A DNA stretch of 7,566 bases, taken from positions 1-7,566 of the forward strand of contig QKGW01000123.1 of assembly GCA_003250275.1 (NCBI GenBank), read 5' to 3'. The DNA is from Alphaproteobacteria bacterium (GTDB taxonomy: Bacteria; Pseudomonadota; Alphaproteobacteria; Rhodospirillales; Rhodospirillaceae). The translations under genes and the position numbers were made by a program. This document shows, piece by piece, positions 1 through 5,704 of the stretch; position 1 is the first letter of the stretch; each line of letters starts with the position of its first letter. The notes under the pieces are model-generated. The model had not been told where the DNA came from and did no database searches. It was given only the letters and a program-made list of their open reading frames with translations.

Positions 1-1025
1 GCGACGAAGGCGTCGACCTCCGATGCCTCGGTCGCGAACGCGCACACCAGCCGCACCACGCCGGGAGCCCAGCGGTCGTGGTAGAAGGCGAACCCCTCCG
101 CCAAAAGGCCGTCGATCAGCGGCTTCGGCAGCTTGCAGAAGAGAATGTTGGCCGCCGCCGGGCCGACGATCTCGACCCCCGGCACCTGCGCGAGCCCGGC
201 CTGCAGGCGCGCCGCCATCGCGTTGGCGTGACGCGCGTTGCGGAGCCAGAGGTCGTCCGCGAGGTAGGCGTCGATCTGCGCGGCGGCGAAGCGCATCTTC
301 GAGGCGAGATGCCCGGCGCGCTTGCGCCGCAGCGCCGCCTCCCAGGCAAGGCCGTCGTCGAACAGCACCACCGCGTCGGCGTTGATCGTGCCGTTCTTGA
401 TCGTGCCGAAGCTGAGCGCCTTGACCCCGGCCTTCCAGGTCATCTCGGCGGGGGAGCAGCCGAGCGCGGCGAGGGCGTTGGCGAAGCGCGCGCCGTCCAT
501 GTGGAGCGCGACGCCCGCCTCGGCGCAGGCGTCGCCGATCGCGGCGATCTCGTCGACTGCGTAGACCGCGCCGGTCTCGGTCGCCTGGGTGATCGACACG
601 CACGCCGGGCGCACCACGTGAACGTCGGGCGCGCGGTCGGCCGCGGCGGCGGCGCGGACCTGCGCGGCGGTGAGCTTGGCGTCGGGGCCGTCGAGCGGCA
701 TCAGCTTCGCGCCCGCGGTGTAGAACTCCGGCGCGCCGCATTCGTCGACGTTGATGTGCGCCTCGCGGTGGCAGAGCACCCCGCCCCACGGCGGCGTCAG
801 CACCGCGAGCGAAAGCGCATTGGCGGCGGTGCCGGTGGGCACCAGCAGCAGATCGACCTTGCGCTCGAACACCTCGGCGAGACGCACCCGCGCGCGGTCG
901 GCGTAGACGTCCGCGCCATAGGGTTTGGCGGTGCCGCCGTTGCACGCGGCGATCGCCGCCACCACTTCGGGCGAGGCGCCGGCGATGTTGTCGCTGGTGA
1001 AGCTCACGGTCCAGGGGGTGTTCAC
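1..1025 (-). CDS. Low-specificity L-threonine aldolase (PLP enzyme), C-terminus beyond the window
   Basis: PLP-dependent fold-type I aldolase predicted to cleave L-threonine or allo-threonine to glycine and acetaldehyde in the cytoplasm. The 341 visible codons contain a PTGTAAN phosphate-binding turn (residues 63-69), a His at 90 in HREAH that would stack on the PLP ring, the HMDGAR motif (175-180; Asp177 contacts the pyridine nitrogen) and the probable Schiff-base Lys210 in SFGTIKNG. Family members are about 345-350 residues, so only a few C-terminal residues are missing. I chose the GTG at 1023-1025 because the protein then begins with the typical lead-in to SFTSDNIAGASP and a GGAGA ribosome binding site lies about 9 nt upstream; a further in-frame GTG lies 27 nt upstream without such a site. 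The gene is divergent from the enoyl-CoA hydratase gene. Family assignment is firm. The short Pseudomonas-type subfamily is inferred from motif wording. Substrate stereopreference cannot be read. Confidence 0.92.
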   Translation of the reverse strand, partial: MNTPWTVSFTSDNIAGASPEVVAAIAACNGGTAKPYGADVYADRARVRLAEVFERKVDLLLVPTGTAANALSLAVLTPPWGGVLCHREAHINVDECGAPEFYTAGAKLMPLDGPDAKLTAAQVRAAAAADRAPDVHVVRPACVSITQATETGAVYAVDEIAAIGDACAEAGVALHMDGARFANALAALGCSPAEMTWKAGVKALSFGTIKNGTINADAVVLFDDGLAWEAALRRKRAGHLASKMRFAAAQIDAYLADDLWLRNARHANAMAARLQAGLAQVPGVEIVGPAAANILFCKLPKPLIDGLLAEGFAFYHDRWAPGVVRLVCAFATEASEVDAFV

Positions 1026-1095
1026 GGCGGCGGTTCTCCGATGCGGGTGGGACACAAGTGATACGCCGCCGCCGCGTCGCCGCCAAGCGTTTTGA

Positions 1096-1112
1096 TATTT
1101 GTTTGACAAATA
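1096..1112. promoter_or_regulatory. Palindromic operator candidate, TATTTGT-TTG-ACAAATA
   Basis: A perfect 7+7 bp inverted repeat with a 3-bp centre lies in the divergent region between the threonine aldolase and enoyl-CoA hydratase genes. Its core, TTGTTTGACAA (1099-1109), fits the TNGTNNNACNA pattern known for FadR-subfamily GntR regulators. It is AT-rich in a very GC-rich setting. It covers the TTGACA hexamer at 1103-1108, so a bound protein would be expected to block the rightward promoter. No regulator gene of that family is in the window. The GntR assignment is inference from site shape; a TetR- or MarR-type protein is possible. Confidence 0.55.
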
Positions 1113-1131
1113 CGGAATTGGGCGCAACAGT
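1103..1131 (+). promoter_or_regulatory. Possible sigma-70 type promoter of the hydratase-speG-hydrolase cluster
   Basis: A consensus TTGACA (1103-1108) is followed at 17-bp spacing by AACAGT (1126-1131), which matches a -10 box only poorly. This is the only close -35 match upstream of the cluster, and the distance to the first start codon at 1161 is plausible. The -10 assignment is weak and the exact start site cannot be placed from sequence. Confidence 0.35.
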
Positions 1132-1160
1132 GGCGCTCTCGTTTCAATCCGGAGGGCGCC

Positions 1161-1937
1161 ATGACCGCCTATGCGCACATCGAAACCGAAATCCGCGGCC
1201 GCGTCGGGCTGATCCGCCTCGCCCGCCCGAAGCAGCTGAACGCGCTCAACGACGCGCTCGCCCACGAGGTGGTCGCCGCGCTCGAAGCCTTCGACGCCGA
1301 CGCCGAAGTCGGCGCGATGGTGATCACCGGATCGGAGAAGGCCTTCGCCGCGGGCGCGGACATCGCCGAGATGCAGCCGAAATCGGTCTCCGAGATGATC
1401 GTCGAGGATTACCTCGGGGTCTGGGACGGCATCGCCGCGATCCAGAAGCCGATCGTCGCCGCGGTGCGCGGCTACGCCCTCGGCGGCGGCTGCGAACTCG
1501 CGATGATGTGCGACTTCATCGTCGCGGGCGACGACGCCCGCTTCGGCCAGCCGGAGATCAAGATCGGTGTGCTGCCGGGGATCGGCGGCACCCAGCGCCT
1601 CGCCCGTCTGGTCGGGCGCAATCTCGCGATGGACATGGTCCTCACCGGGCGGATGATCGACGCCGCCGAAGCCAAGGCGGCGGGTCTCGTCGCCCGCGTC
1701 GTGCCCGCAGCGGAAACCCTCGAAACCGCGCTCGCCGCCGCCGAAACCATTGCCGCCTACAACCTCCCTGCGGTAATCCTGGCGAAGGAGGCGGTGCGCC
1801 GCGCCGAGGAGACCACGCTCGCCGAGGGCCTGCGCTTCGAGCGCCGGGCGTTCCACGCCGCCTTCGCCACCGAGGGGCAGAAGGAAGGCATGGCGGCGTT
1901 CCTCGAAAAGCGGCCGCCCCGGTTCTCCGGACGCTGA
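1161..1937 (+). CDS. Enoyl-CoA hydratase (crotonase family)
   Basis: Cytoplasmic crotonase-fold enzyme of 258 residues, the normal length, that hydrates 2-enoyl-CoA thioesters to 3-hydroxyacyl-CoA. Both catalytic glutamates of the rat mitochondrial enzyme are present: Glu112 in GGGCELAMMCD and Glu132 in FGQPEIKIG. The oxyanion-hole positions correspond to Ala66 in AAGADI and Gly109. The stretch through LPGIGGTQRL is close to short-chain enoyl-CoA hydratase wording. A GGAGG ribosome binding site (1151-1155) sits 5 nt before the ATG. It is the first gene of a rightward cluster and is 18 nt from speG. Because 3-hydroxyisobutyryl-CoA hydrolase lies two genes downstream, I infer a role on methacrylyl-CoA in valine breakdown, but this family is broad and could also serve fatty acid beta-oxidation. 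The reaction type is secure; the physiological substrate is not. Confidence 0.93.
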   Translation: MTAYAHIETEIRGRVGLIRLARPKQLNALNDALAHEVVAALEAFDADAEVGAMVITGSEKAFAAGADIAEMQPKSVSEMIVEDYLGVWDGIAAIQKPIVAAVRGYALGGGCELAMMCDFIVAGDDARFGQPEIKIGVLPGIGGTQRLARLVGRNLAMDMVLTGRMIDAAEAKAAGLVARVVPAAETLETALAAAETIAAYNLPAVILAKEAVRRAEETTLAEGLRFERRAFHAAFATEGQKEGMAAFLEKRPPRFSGR

Positions 1938-1955
1938 AACAACCCTGGAGCATCC

Positions 1956-2519
1956 ATGCCCGGCACCGACGATCTCGTCCGCCTGCGCCCGCTGGAACGC
2001 GACGACTTGCCGTTCGTCCATCAGATGGACAACAACGCGAGCGTGATGCGCTATTGGTTCGAGGAACCCTACGAGGCGTTCGTCGAACTCTGCGATCTCT
2101 ACGACAAACACATCCACGACCAGAGCGAGCGGCGCTTCATCATCGAGCACGCCGGCACCCGCGTCGGCCTCGTCGAGCTGGTGGAGATCGACTACGTCCA
2201 CCGCCGCGCCGAGTTCCAGATCATCATCGACCCGGCGCACCACGGCCGCGGCTACGCCAGCGCCGCGGCGCTGCTCGCCATGGATTACGCGTTCTCGGTG
2301 CTGAACCTCTACAAGCTTTACCTCATCGTCGACAAAGAGAACGCCCGCGCGATCCACATCTACGGCAAGCTCGGCTTCGAGGTGGAGGGCGAACTGATCC
2401 ACGAGTTTTTCATCAACGGCGAGTACCGCAACGCCATTCGCATGTGTATCTTTCAGCATCAGTATCTCGCCAGGCACAAGGCCGGACCGGCCGCCCCTCC
2501 CAACTTCGGCCAGGATTGA
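1956..2519 (+). CDS. speG: Spermidine N-acetyltransferase SpeG
   Basis: GNAT-fold enzyme (187 residues) that transfers acetyl from acetyl-CoA to spermidine or spermine, lowering polyamine toxicity. From memory it matches E. coli SpeG very closely along its length, for example DNNASVMRYWFEEPYEAFVE (25-44), then KHIHDQSERR, VHRRAEFQII, LYLIVDKEN and IRMCIFQHQYLA. The acidic loop with Glu36, Glu37, Glu40 and Glu44 corresponds to the allosteric polyamine site of the SpeG dodecamer. Tyr136 in AIHIYGKLGF is the likely general acid. The acetyl-CoA loop reads HHGRGYA, so the usual Gln/Arg at the first motif position is His96. The C-terminal tail after residue 173 is divergent. GGAG (1947-1950) lies 5 nt before the ATG. 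The gene is sandwiched between two acyl-CoA catabolic genes, which is unusual. Identification is strong. Confidence 0.95.
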   Translation: MPGTDDLVRLRPLERDDLPFVHQMDNNASVMRYWFEEPYEAFVELCDLYDKHIHDQSERRFIIEHAGTRVGLVELVEIDYVHRRAEFQIIIDPAHHGRGYASAAALLAMDYAFSVLNLYKLYLIVDKENARAIHIYGKLGFEVEGELIHEFFINGEYRNAIRMCIFQHQYLARHKAGPAAPPNFGQD

Positions 2520-2550
2520 GTTCTCCCGGGCCCGATCGAGAAAGACACCG

Positions 2551-3525
2551 ATGAACGACGACATTCTCTTCGAAGCCGCCGACGGCGTCGGCACCATCGT
2601 GCTCAACCGCCCGCGCGTGCTGAACGCGCTGACCCCCGAGATGATCGCGGCGATGCACGCGCAGCTCGACGCCTGGGCGACCGACGACGCGGTGCGGGTG
2701 GTGCTGATCAAGGGCGAGGGCAAGGCGTTCTGCGCCGGGGGCGACATCCGCGCGGTGCGGCAAATGAGCCTCGAAGGCCGCCACGACGAAAACTACCGCT
2801 TCTTCTCGACCGAGTACGCCCTCGACCTCGCCACCGCCGCCTTCCCCAAGCCCTACATCTCGATCGTCGACGGCATCTGCATGGGCGGCGGCATGGGGCT
2901 TTCGATGCACGGCCAGCACCGCGTGGTGACGGAAAAGGCGCTGCTCGCGATGCCCGAAACGATGATCGGCTTCTTCCCCGACGTCGGCGGCACCCATTGC
3001 CTCGCCAACCTGCCGGGCGGCATCGGCATGTACCTCGGCCTCACCGGCGCGCGGGTTTCGGCGGCGGACGCGCTCTACTGCGGCCTCGCCACCCACTTCC
3101 TCCCCGCCGAGGAGATCGCCGAGTTCGAGGCCGCGCTGCACCGCGACCCGGCGGGCCTGCTCACCCTCTTCGCCGCGCTGCCGCGCCACGCCGAACCGAG
3201 CGCGATCGCGCAGCACCGCGCCGAGATCGACGCCGCGTTCCAGGACGCCGACGTGCCCGCGATCTTCGCCCGCCTCAAGGAAATGCCGGGTGCCTGGGCC
3301 GCGGACACCCTCGCCGAACTCCGCCGCGTCTCGCCCGCCGCGCTGCGCCTCACCGCGCAACTGATCGCTGGCGCGAAGGGCAAGAATCTCGCGACCTGTC
3401 TCGAGATCGAGCTCGACGCGGCGATCGCCACGATCCGCACCCCCGACTTCCTCGAAGGCGTGCGGTCGGTGCTGGTGGACAAGGACCGCCAGCCGAACTG
3501 GACGTCGAAACCGATCGAGAGCTGA
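2551..3525 (+). CDS. 3-hydroxyisobutyryl-CoA hydrolase (crotonase superfamily)
   Basis: Hydrolyses 3-hydroxyisobutyryl-CoA to free 3-hydroxyisobutyrate and CoA in valine catabolism, following methacrylyl-CoA hydration. The 324 residues show the crotonase core with FCAGGDIRAV (60-69; oxyanion hole), the subfamily signature GICMGGGMGLSMHGQHRVVT (108-127) and MPETMIGFFPDVGGTH (134-149). Glu136 and Asp144 occupy the positions of the catalytic Glu/Asp pair, eight residues apart, of human HIBCH. The C-terminus keeps the family ending VLVDKDRQPNW. It is slightly shorter than the usual 340-360 residues but has no visible internal gap. The ribosome binding site is weak (GAGAAAG, 2538-2544). It starts 31 nt after speG, and its stop is one base before the next start, so the downstream gene is probably translationally coupled. 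It could instead be a less specific enoyl-CoA hydratase/isomerase, but the signature argues for the hydrolase. Confidence 0.9.
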   Translation: MNDDILFEAADGVGTIVLNRPRVLNALTPEMIAAMHAQLDAWATDDAVRVVLIKGEGKAFCAGGDIRAVRQMSLEGRHDENYRFFSTEYALDLATAAFPKPYISIVDGICMGGGMGLSMHGQHRVVTEKALLAMPETMIGFFPDVGGTHCLANLPGGIGMYLGLTGARVSAADALYCGLATHFLPAEEIAEFEAALHRDPAGLLTLFAALPRHAEPSAIAQHRAEIDAAFQDADVPAIFARLKEMPGAWAADTLAELRRVSPAALRLTAQLIAGAKGKNLATCLEIELDAAIATIRTPDFLEGVRSVLVDKDRQPNWTSKPIES

Positions 3526-3526
3526 C

Positions 3527-3997
3527 ATGACCATCGAAACCGTGCGCGCGTTCTTTGCCGAACGTGCCCCCGAAATCATCATCCTCGAAGCCGAAACCAG
3601 CACCGCAACGGTGCCGCTCGCCGCCGCCGCGTTCGGGGTCGAACCCGGGCAGATCGCCAAGACCCTGTCGCTGCGCATCGGCGACACCGTGATGCTGGTG
3701 GTGGCGCGCGGCGACGCCCGCCTCGACAACAAGAAAGCCAAGGCGGGCCTCGGCGGCAAACCCAGGATGCTCGGCCTCGAAGAGGTGGCGGAGATCACCG
3801 GCCACCCGGTCGGCGGGGTTTGTCCGTTCGGCCTCGCGCAGCCCCTGCCGATCTACTGCGACGTGTCGCTCAAGGCGTTCGACGTAGTGCTGCCCGCCGC
3901 CGGATCGACGAATTCGGCGCTGCGCATCACCCCGGACCGACTTGCCGAACTGACCGCCGCCGAGTGGGTCGACGTCTGCCAGGACATCGCCGAATAA
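3527..3997 (+). CDS. YbaK/ProX-type aminoacyl-tRNA deacylase
   Basis: A free-standing editing-domain protein of 156 residues, the usual size, of the YbaK/INS superfamily, which hydrolyses mischarged aminoacyl-tRNAs in trans (for example Ala- or Cys-tRNA(Pro)). The sequence shows Lys45 in the QIAKTL motif, the conserved catalytic-site lysine of the family, the NKKAKAGLGG segment (68-77), the GGVCPFGL motif (96-103), and near the C-terminus the GSTNSALRITPDRL segment. The start codon follows the preceding stop by one base (TGACATG), suggesting translational coupling with the hydrolase; GAGAG just upstream may serve as a ribosome binding site. Which tRNA is edited cannot be told from sequence alone. 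The pairing with a valine-catabolic gene may be convenience of transcription rather than function. Family call is firm. Confidence 0.9.
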   Translation: MTIETVRAFFAERAPEIIILEAETSTATVPLAAAAFGVEPGQIAKTLSLRIGDTVMLVVARGDARLDNKKAKAGLGGKPRMLGLEEVAEITGHPVGGVCPFGLAQPLPIYCDVSLKAFDVVLPAAGSTNSALRITPDRLAELTAAEWVDVCQDIAE

Positions 3998-4008
3998 TTC
4001 TCCGCAAC

Positions 4009-4046
4009 CGATTGCGGTCCCGTGCGTTGACACGGGATTGCAATCG
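4009..4046. repeat. Long near-perfect hairpin between the deacylase and DUF4336 genes
   Basis: The arms CGATTGCGGTCCCGTG (4009-4024) and CACGGGATTGCAATCG (4031-4046) pair over 16 positions, 14 Watson-Crick and two G-U in RNA, around a 6-nt loop. There is no T-run after it, so it is not a typical Rho-independent terminator for rightward transcription. The loop and the start of the right arm spell TTGACA (4027-4032), a perfect -35 hexamer, but no good -10 follows at 16-18 bp. The right arm also contains the 10-bp perfect palindrome GATTGCAATC (4036-4045). It could be an intercistronic mRNA-processing or attenuating stem-loop, or a DNA operator for the DUF4336 gene 18 nt downstream. Confidence 0.6.
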
Positions 4047-4063
4047 TCCCCGGAGTATCCGCC

Positions 4064-4759
4064 ATGCCCGCAGCGCCCGGTCCGCTGACCGCCGTCGACC
4101 GCAACGTCTGGACGGTCGAGATGGACCAGACGATCCACGGCGCGCACATGCCGACGCGGATGACGGTGATCCGCCTGACGAGCGGACGGCTGCTGCTCTA
4201 TTCCCCGGTGGCGCTCAACGACGCCCTGCGCGCCGAGCTTGCCGCGCTCGGCGAGGTCGGCGCGATCGTCTGCCCCAACGTCTGGCACCATCTCTACGCC
4301 AAGGCGGCGGTCGAGGCGTTCCCCACCGCGCGCCTCTACGGCCCCGCCGAACTCGCGCCGAAGCGCCGCGACCTCCACTTCGACGGCTACCTCACCAACG
4401 TGCCGCCGCTGATGTGGGGCGAGGACGTGCTGCCCGGCCGGGTGCAGGGCAACGCGCTGCACGAGACCGCGCTGTTCCACCCCGAGAGCAAGACCCTCCT
4501 GGTCGCCGATCTCTTCGTCAACGTGCGCGCGCCGCGCGGCCTGCTCGCCGGGCTCTATCTCCGCTTCGGCGGGATCAAGGACGCGCCCGGCCCGCATCGC
4601 TTCGTGCGCTGGAGCTTCCGCGACAAGGACGAGGCGCGCGGCGGCATCCGCCGGATCCTGAAATGGGATTTCACCCGCATCGTACCCTGCCACGGCGAGA
4701 TCGTCGCGGAGGACGCCAAGGCGGCGTTCACCCGGGCCTACGCCTGGCTCGAACTCTAA
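4064..4759 (+). CDS. DUF4336 protein (metallo-beta-lactamase-like fold)
   Basis: A 231-residue protein of the DUF4336 family, a branch of the metallo-beta-lactamase-like fold with no established function. No signal peptide or membrane segment is visible, so it is probably cytoplasmic. Visible family marks are the N-terminal VWTVEM strand, CPNVWHHLYAKA (70-81), where a classical lactamase would show HxHxDH, HETALFHPESKTLLVADLF (133-151), with Asp149 at a possible metal position, PHRFVRWSF (177-185), and the C-terminal WDFTRIVPCHGE (201-212), with His210. The incomplete HxHxDH suggests altered or lost metal binding, which is common in this family. GGAG (4052-4055) precedes the ATG. The last four bases overlap the stop of a minus-strand acetyltransferase remnant (CTAA, 4756-4759). 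Family call is confident; biochemical role unknown. Confidence 0.85.
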   Translation: MPAAPGPLTAVDRNVWTVEMDQTIHGAHMPTRMTVIRLTSGRLLLYSPVALNDALRAELAALGEVGAIVCPNVWHHLYAKAAVEAFPTARLYGPAELAPKRRDLHFDGYLTNVPPLMWGEDVLPGRVQGNALHETALFHPESKTLLVADLFVNVRAPRGLLAGLYLRFGGIKDAPGPHRFVRWSFRDKDEARGGIRRILKWDFTRIVPCHGEIVAEDAKAAFTRAYAWLEL

Positions 4760-4935
4760 AGCAGGGTAATCGCGTAGAAGCGGGTATCCACCGCCATGCG
4801 CGGAAACTCCGGCGGCAGGTCCTCGGGCGGCACCGTGCGGAAGCCGTTCTTCTCGTAGAACCGGTGCGCGGCGAGGAACTTGTCGGTGGTGCCGAGCAGC
4901 ACCTCGCCGAGCCCGCCCGCCCCGGTCTTGAACGC
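4756..4935 (-). pseudogene. GNAT acetyltransferase remnant (C-terminal part only)
   Basis: The minus strand encodes about 59 codons ending in TAG (4756-4758) that read as the C-terminal third of a GNAT N-acetyltransferase: LGEVLLGTTDKFLAAHRFYE (codons 9-28 of this fragment), then NGF, then LPPEFPRM and VDTRFYAITLL. The alignment with this well-known GNAT ending is by recognition, not by search. No ATG occurs in frame upstream. The acetyl-CoA loop and the N-terminal two-thirds of the fold, about 100 residues, are absent: 23 nt further out there is already the terminator-like hairpin of the neighbouring lipoprotein gene. The reading frame stays open upstream by chance, but its residues are Arg/Gly-rich and not GNAT-like. 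I read this as a truncated, non-functional gene. The upstream boundary is approximate. Confidence 0.72.
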
Positions 4936-4957
4936 GGTTGCACGCCAAACGGCACGA

Positions 4958-4981
4958 CGCCCCCGCCGGATGGTGGGGGCG
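4958..4981 (-). terminator. GC-rich hairpin downstream of the lipoprotein gene
   Basis: CGCCCCC (4958-4964) and GGGGGCG (4975-4981) form a 7-bp stem that can be extended to 10 bp with a GGAT tetraloop. It lies 21 nt beyond the lipoprotein stop codon in the direction of leftward transcription. No strong T-run follows on the minus strand, so termination may be Rho-assisted or weak. It is also the nearest structure beyond the DUF4336 gene on the plus strand and might act on both transcripts. Confidence 0.5.
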
Positions 4982-5002
4982 CGCGAAGGAGATTCCGCCG
5001 GA

Positions 5003-5502
5003 TTACTGGGCGGCGAGGCTGGCGCGGAGTTTCTCCGCGACCTGATTGGCGTTGTCGTTGAACACCGTCTTGTACGCGCCGACGGTGTAGCCGCCGCCCG
5101 CCGCGATCATCGTGCTCGCGGGAACCGCCGCGATTTCCTGATTGGCGGCGTCGTAGACGTGCGTGAGCGCGCGAACGCGTTGCCCGGCTTGTAGTGGACG
5201 ATCTCGCTCTTCAGCGTGTAGGTGCCCGCGTTCTGGCTCGAAATCCCCTGCCGCGAAAGCGCGGTCTTGAGCGCCGAGGCGAACGCCTCGTCGAGCGGGA
5301 AGGCCTCGCTCTTGTCCTCGAACACGAAACCGGTCCGGTCGACGGTTTCACCGACGGCGAAGCGCGCGCCCTGGTCGAAGCTCTTCTGCGCACCGGCGAA
5401 CTTGACTTCGGCGCTGCTCGAACACGCCGCCAGCGCCAGCGCCGCGCACGCGACGATCCCGACGCGTACGCCGTGCGCGCGCACGGTTTTCACGATCTGC
5501 AT
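5003..5502 (-). pseudogene. Small lipoprotein gene with an apparent 1-nt frameshift
   Basis: The ATG at 5500-5502 opens a type II signal peptide: basic start MQIVKTVRAHGVR, hydrophobic core, and lipobox LAAC with Cys27 followed by Ser28, pointing to an outer-membrane-retained lipoprotein. The mature part reads smoothly to about KPGNAFAR, residue 116. It then turns into low-complexity Ser/Thr/Pro/Arg and stops at 5107-5109. In another frame the natural continuation ALTHVYDAANQEIAAVPAST runs on through GGGYTVGAYKTVFNDNANQV to a TAA at 5003-5005. Joining the two needs one extra base near the CGCGCG run at 5168-5173 and gives about 166 residues. The distance of 500 nt, one short of 167 codons, agrees. 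I do not recognise the family. Either this is an inactivated gene or the window carries a sequencing deletion in a CG repeat. A G-rich GGGGGG lies just before the start as ribosome binding site. Confidence 0.72.
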
Positions 5503-5704
5503 GGTTCCCCCCAAAGGATGATGGATACTCCCCTCGCCCGCACCTTGCGGCCGGGCGCACGACGAAGAGTAGCGACGCGCCCTGGGGCTCTCCACTTCGG
5601 CCTGCATCGCCTCCGCTTTATGCGCGCCATGCGCGCGCCGTCGCATTCCAGGTGAAACCCAAGGAGGAATAGCGCATTATCATACGAAACCAGGGAGGAC
5701 CGTC
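5503..5704. other. Divergent intergenic region, lipoprotein gene / PPOX gene
   Basis: These 202 bp hold the start regions of two divergent genes. I see an imperfect 9-bp tandem repeat (ATGCGCGCC then ATGCGCGCG, 5620-5637), a GGGCGC/GCGCCC inverted pair 18 bp apart (5553-5558 and 5577-5582), an AAGGAGG at 5661-5667 with no ATG, GTG or TTG at usable distance, and a TATCAT (5678-5683) that could be a -10 box without a clear -35 partner. No protein or RNA gene is evident. Confidence 0.4.

Noticed and set aside
78..1061. Long open frame on the plus strand opposite the threonine aldolase gene
   Set aside because: Its translation is Arg/Gly/His-rich with no recognisable motif, and the opposite strand encodes a clear PLP enzyme; GC-rich genomes routinely leave such antisense frames open.
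1058..2554. A 498-codon plus-strand frame across the hydratase and speG genes
   Set aside because: It is out of frame with both recognised proteins and is arginine/proline-rich without family features; fragments of SpeG-like codons appear only as frame shadows.
2413..4948. Very long open frames on the minus strand (2413-3798 and 3350-4948)
   Set aside because: They lie opposite well-supported genes (the 3-hydroxyisobutyryl-CoA hydrolase, the deacylase and the DUF4336 protein) and read as low-complexity Arg/His/Glu/Gly sequence typical of antisense frames at high GC.
5620..5637. Tandem ATGCGCGCC / ATGCGCGCG as a functional repeat
   Set aside because: Just two imperfect copies of a GC-alternating 9-mer, easily expected by chance at this base composition.
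5503..5646. Upstream in-frame ATG for the lipoprotein (5644-5646), adding 48 residues
   Set aside because: The extension is not protein-like and would bury the type II signal peptide; the ATG at 5500-5502 places the basic, hydrophobic and lipobox parts in normal order.
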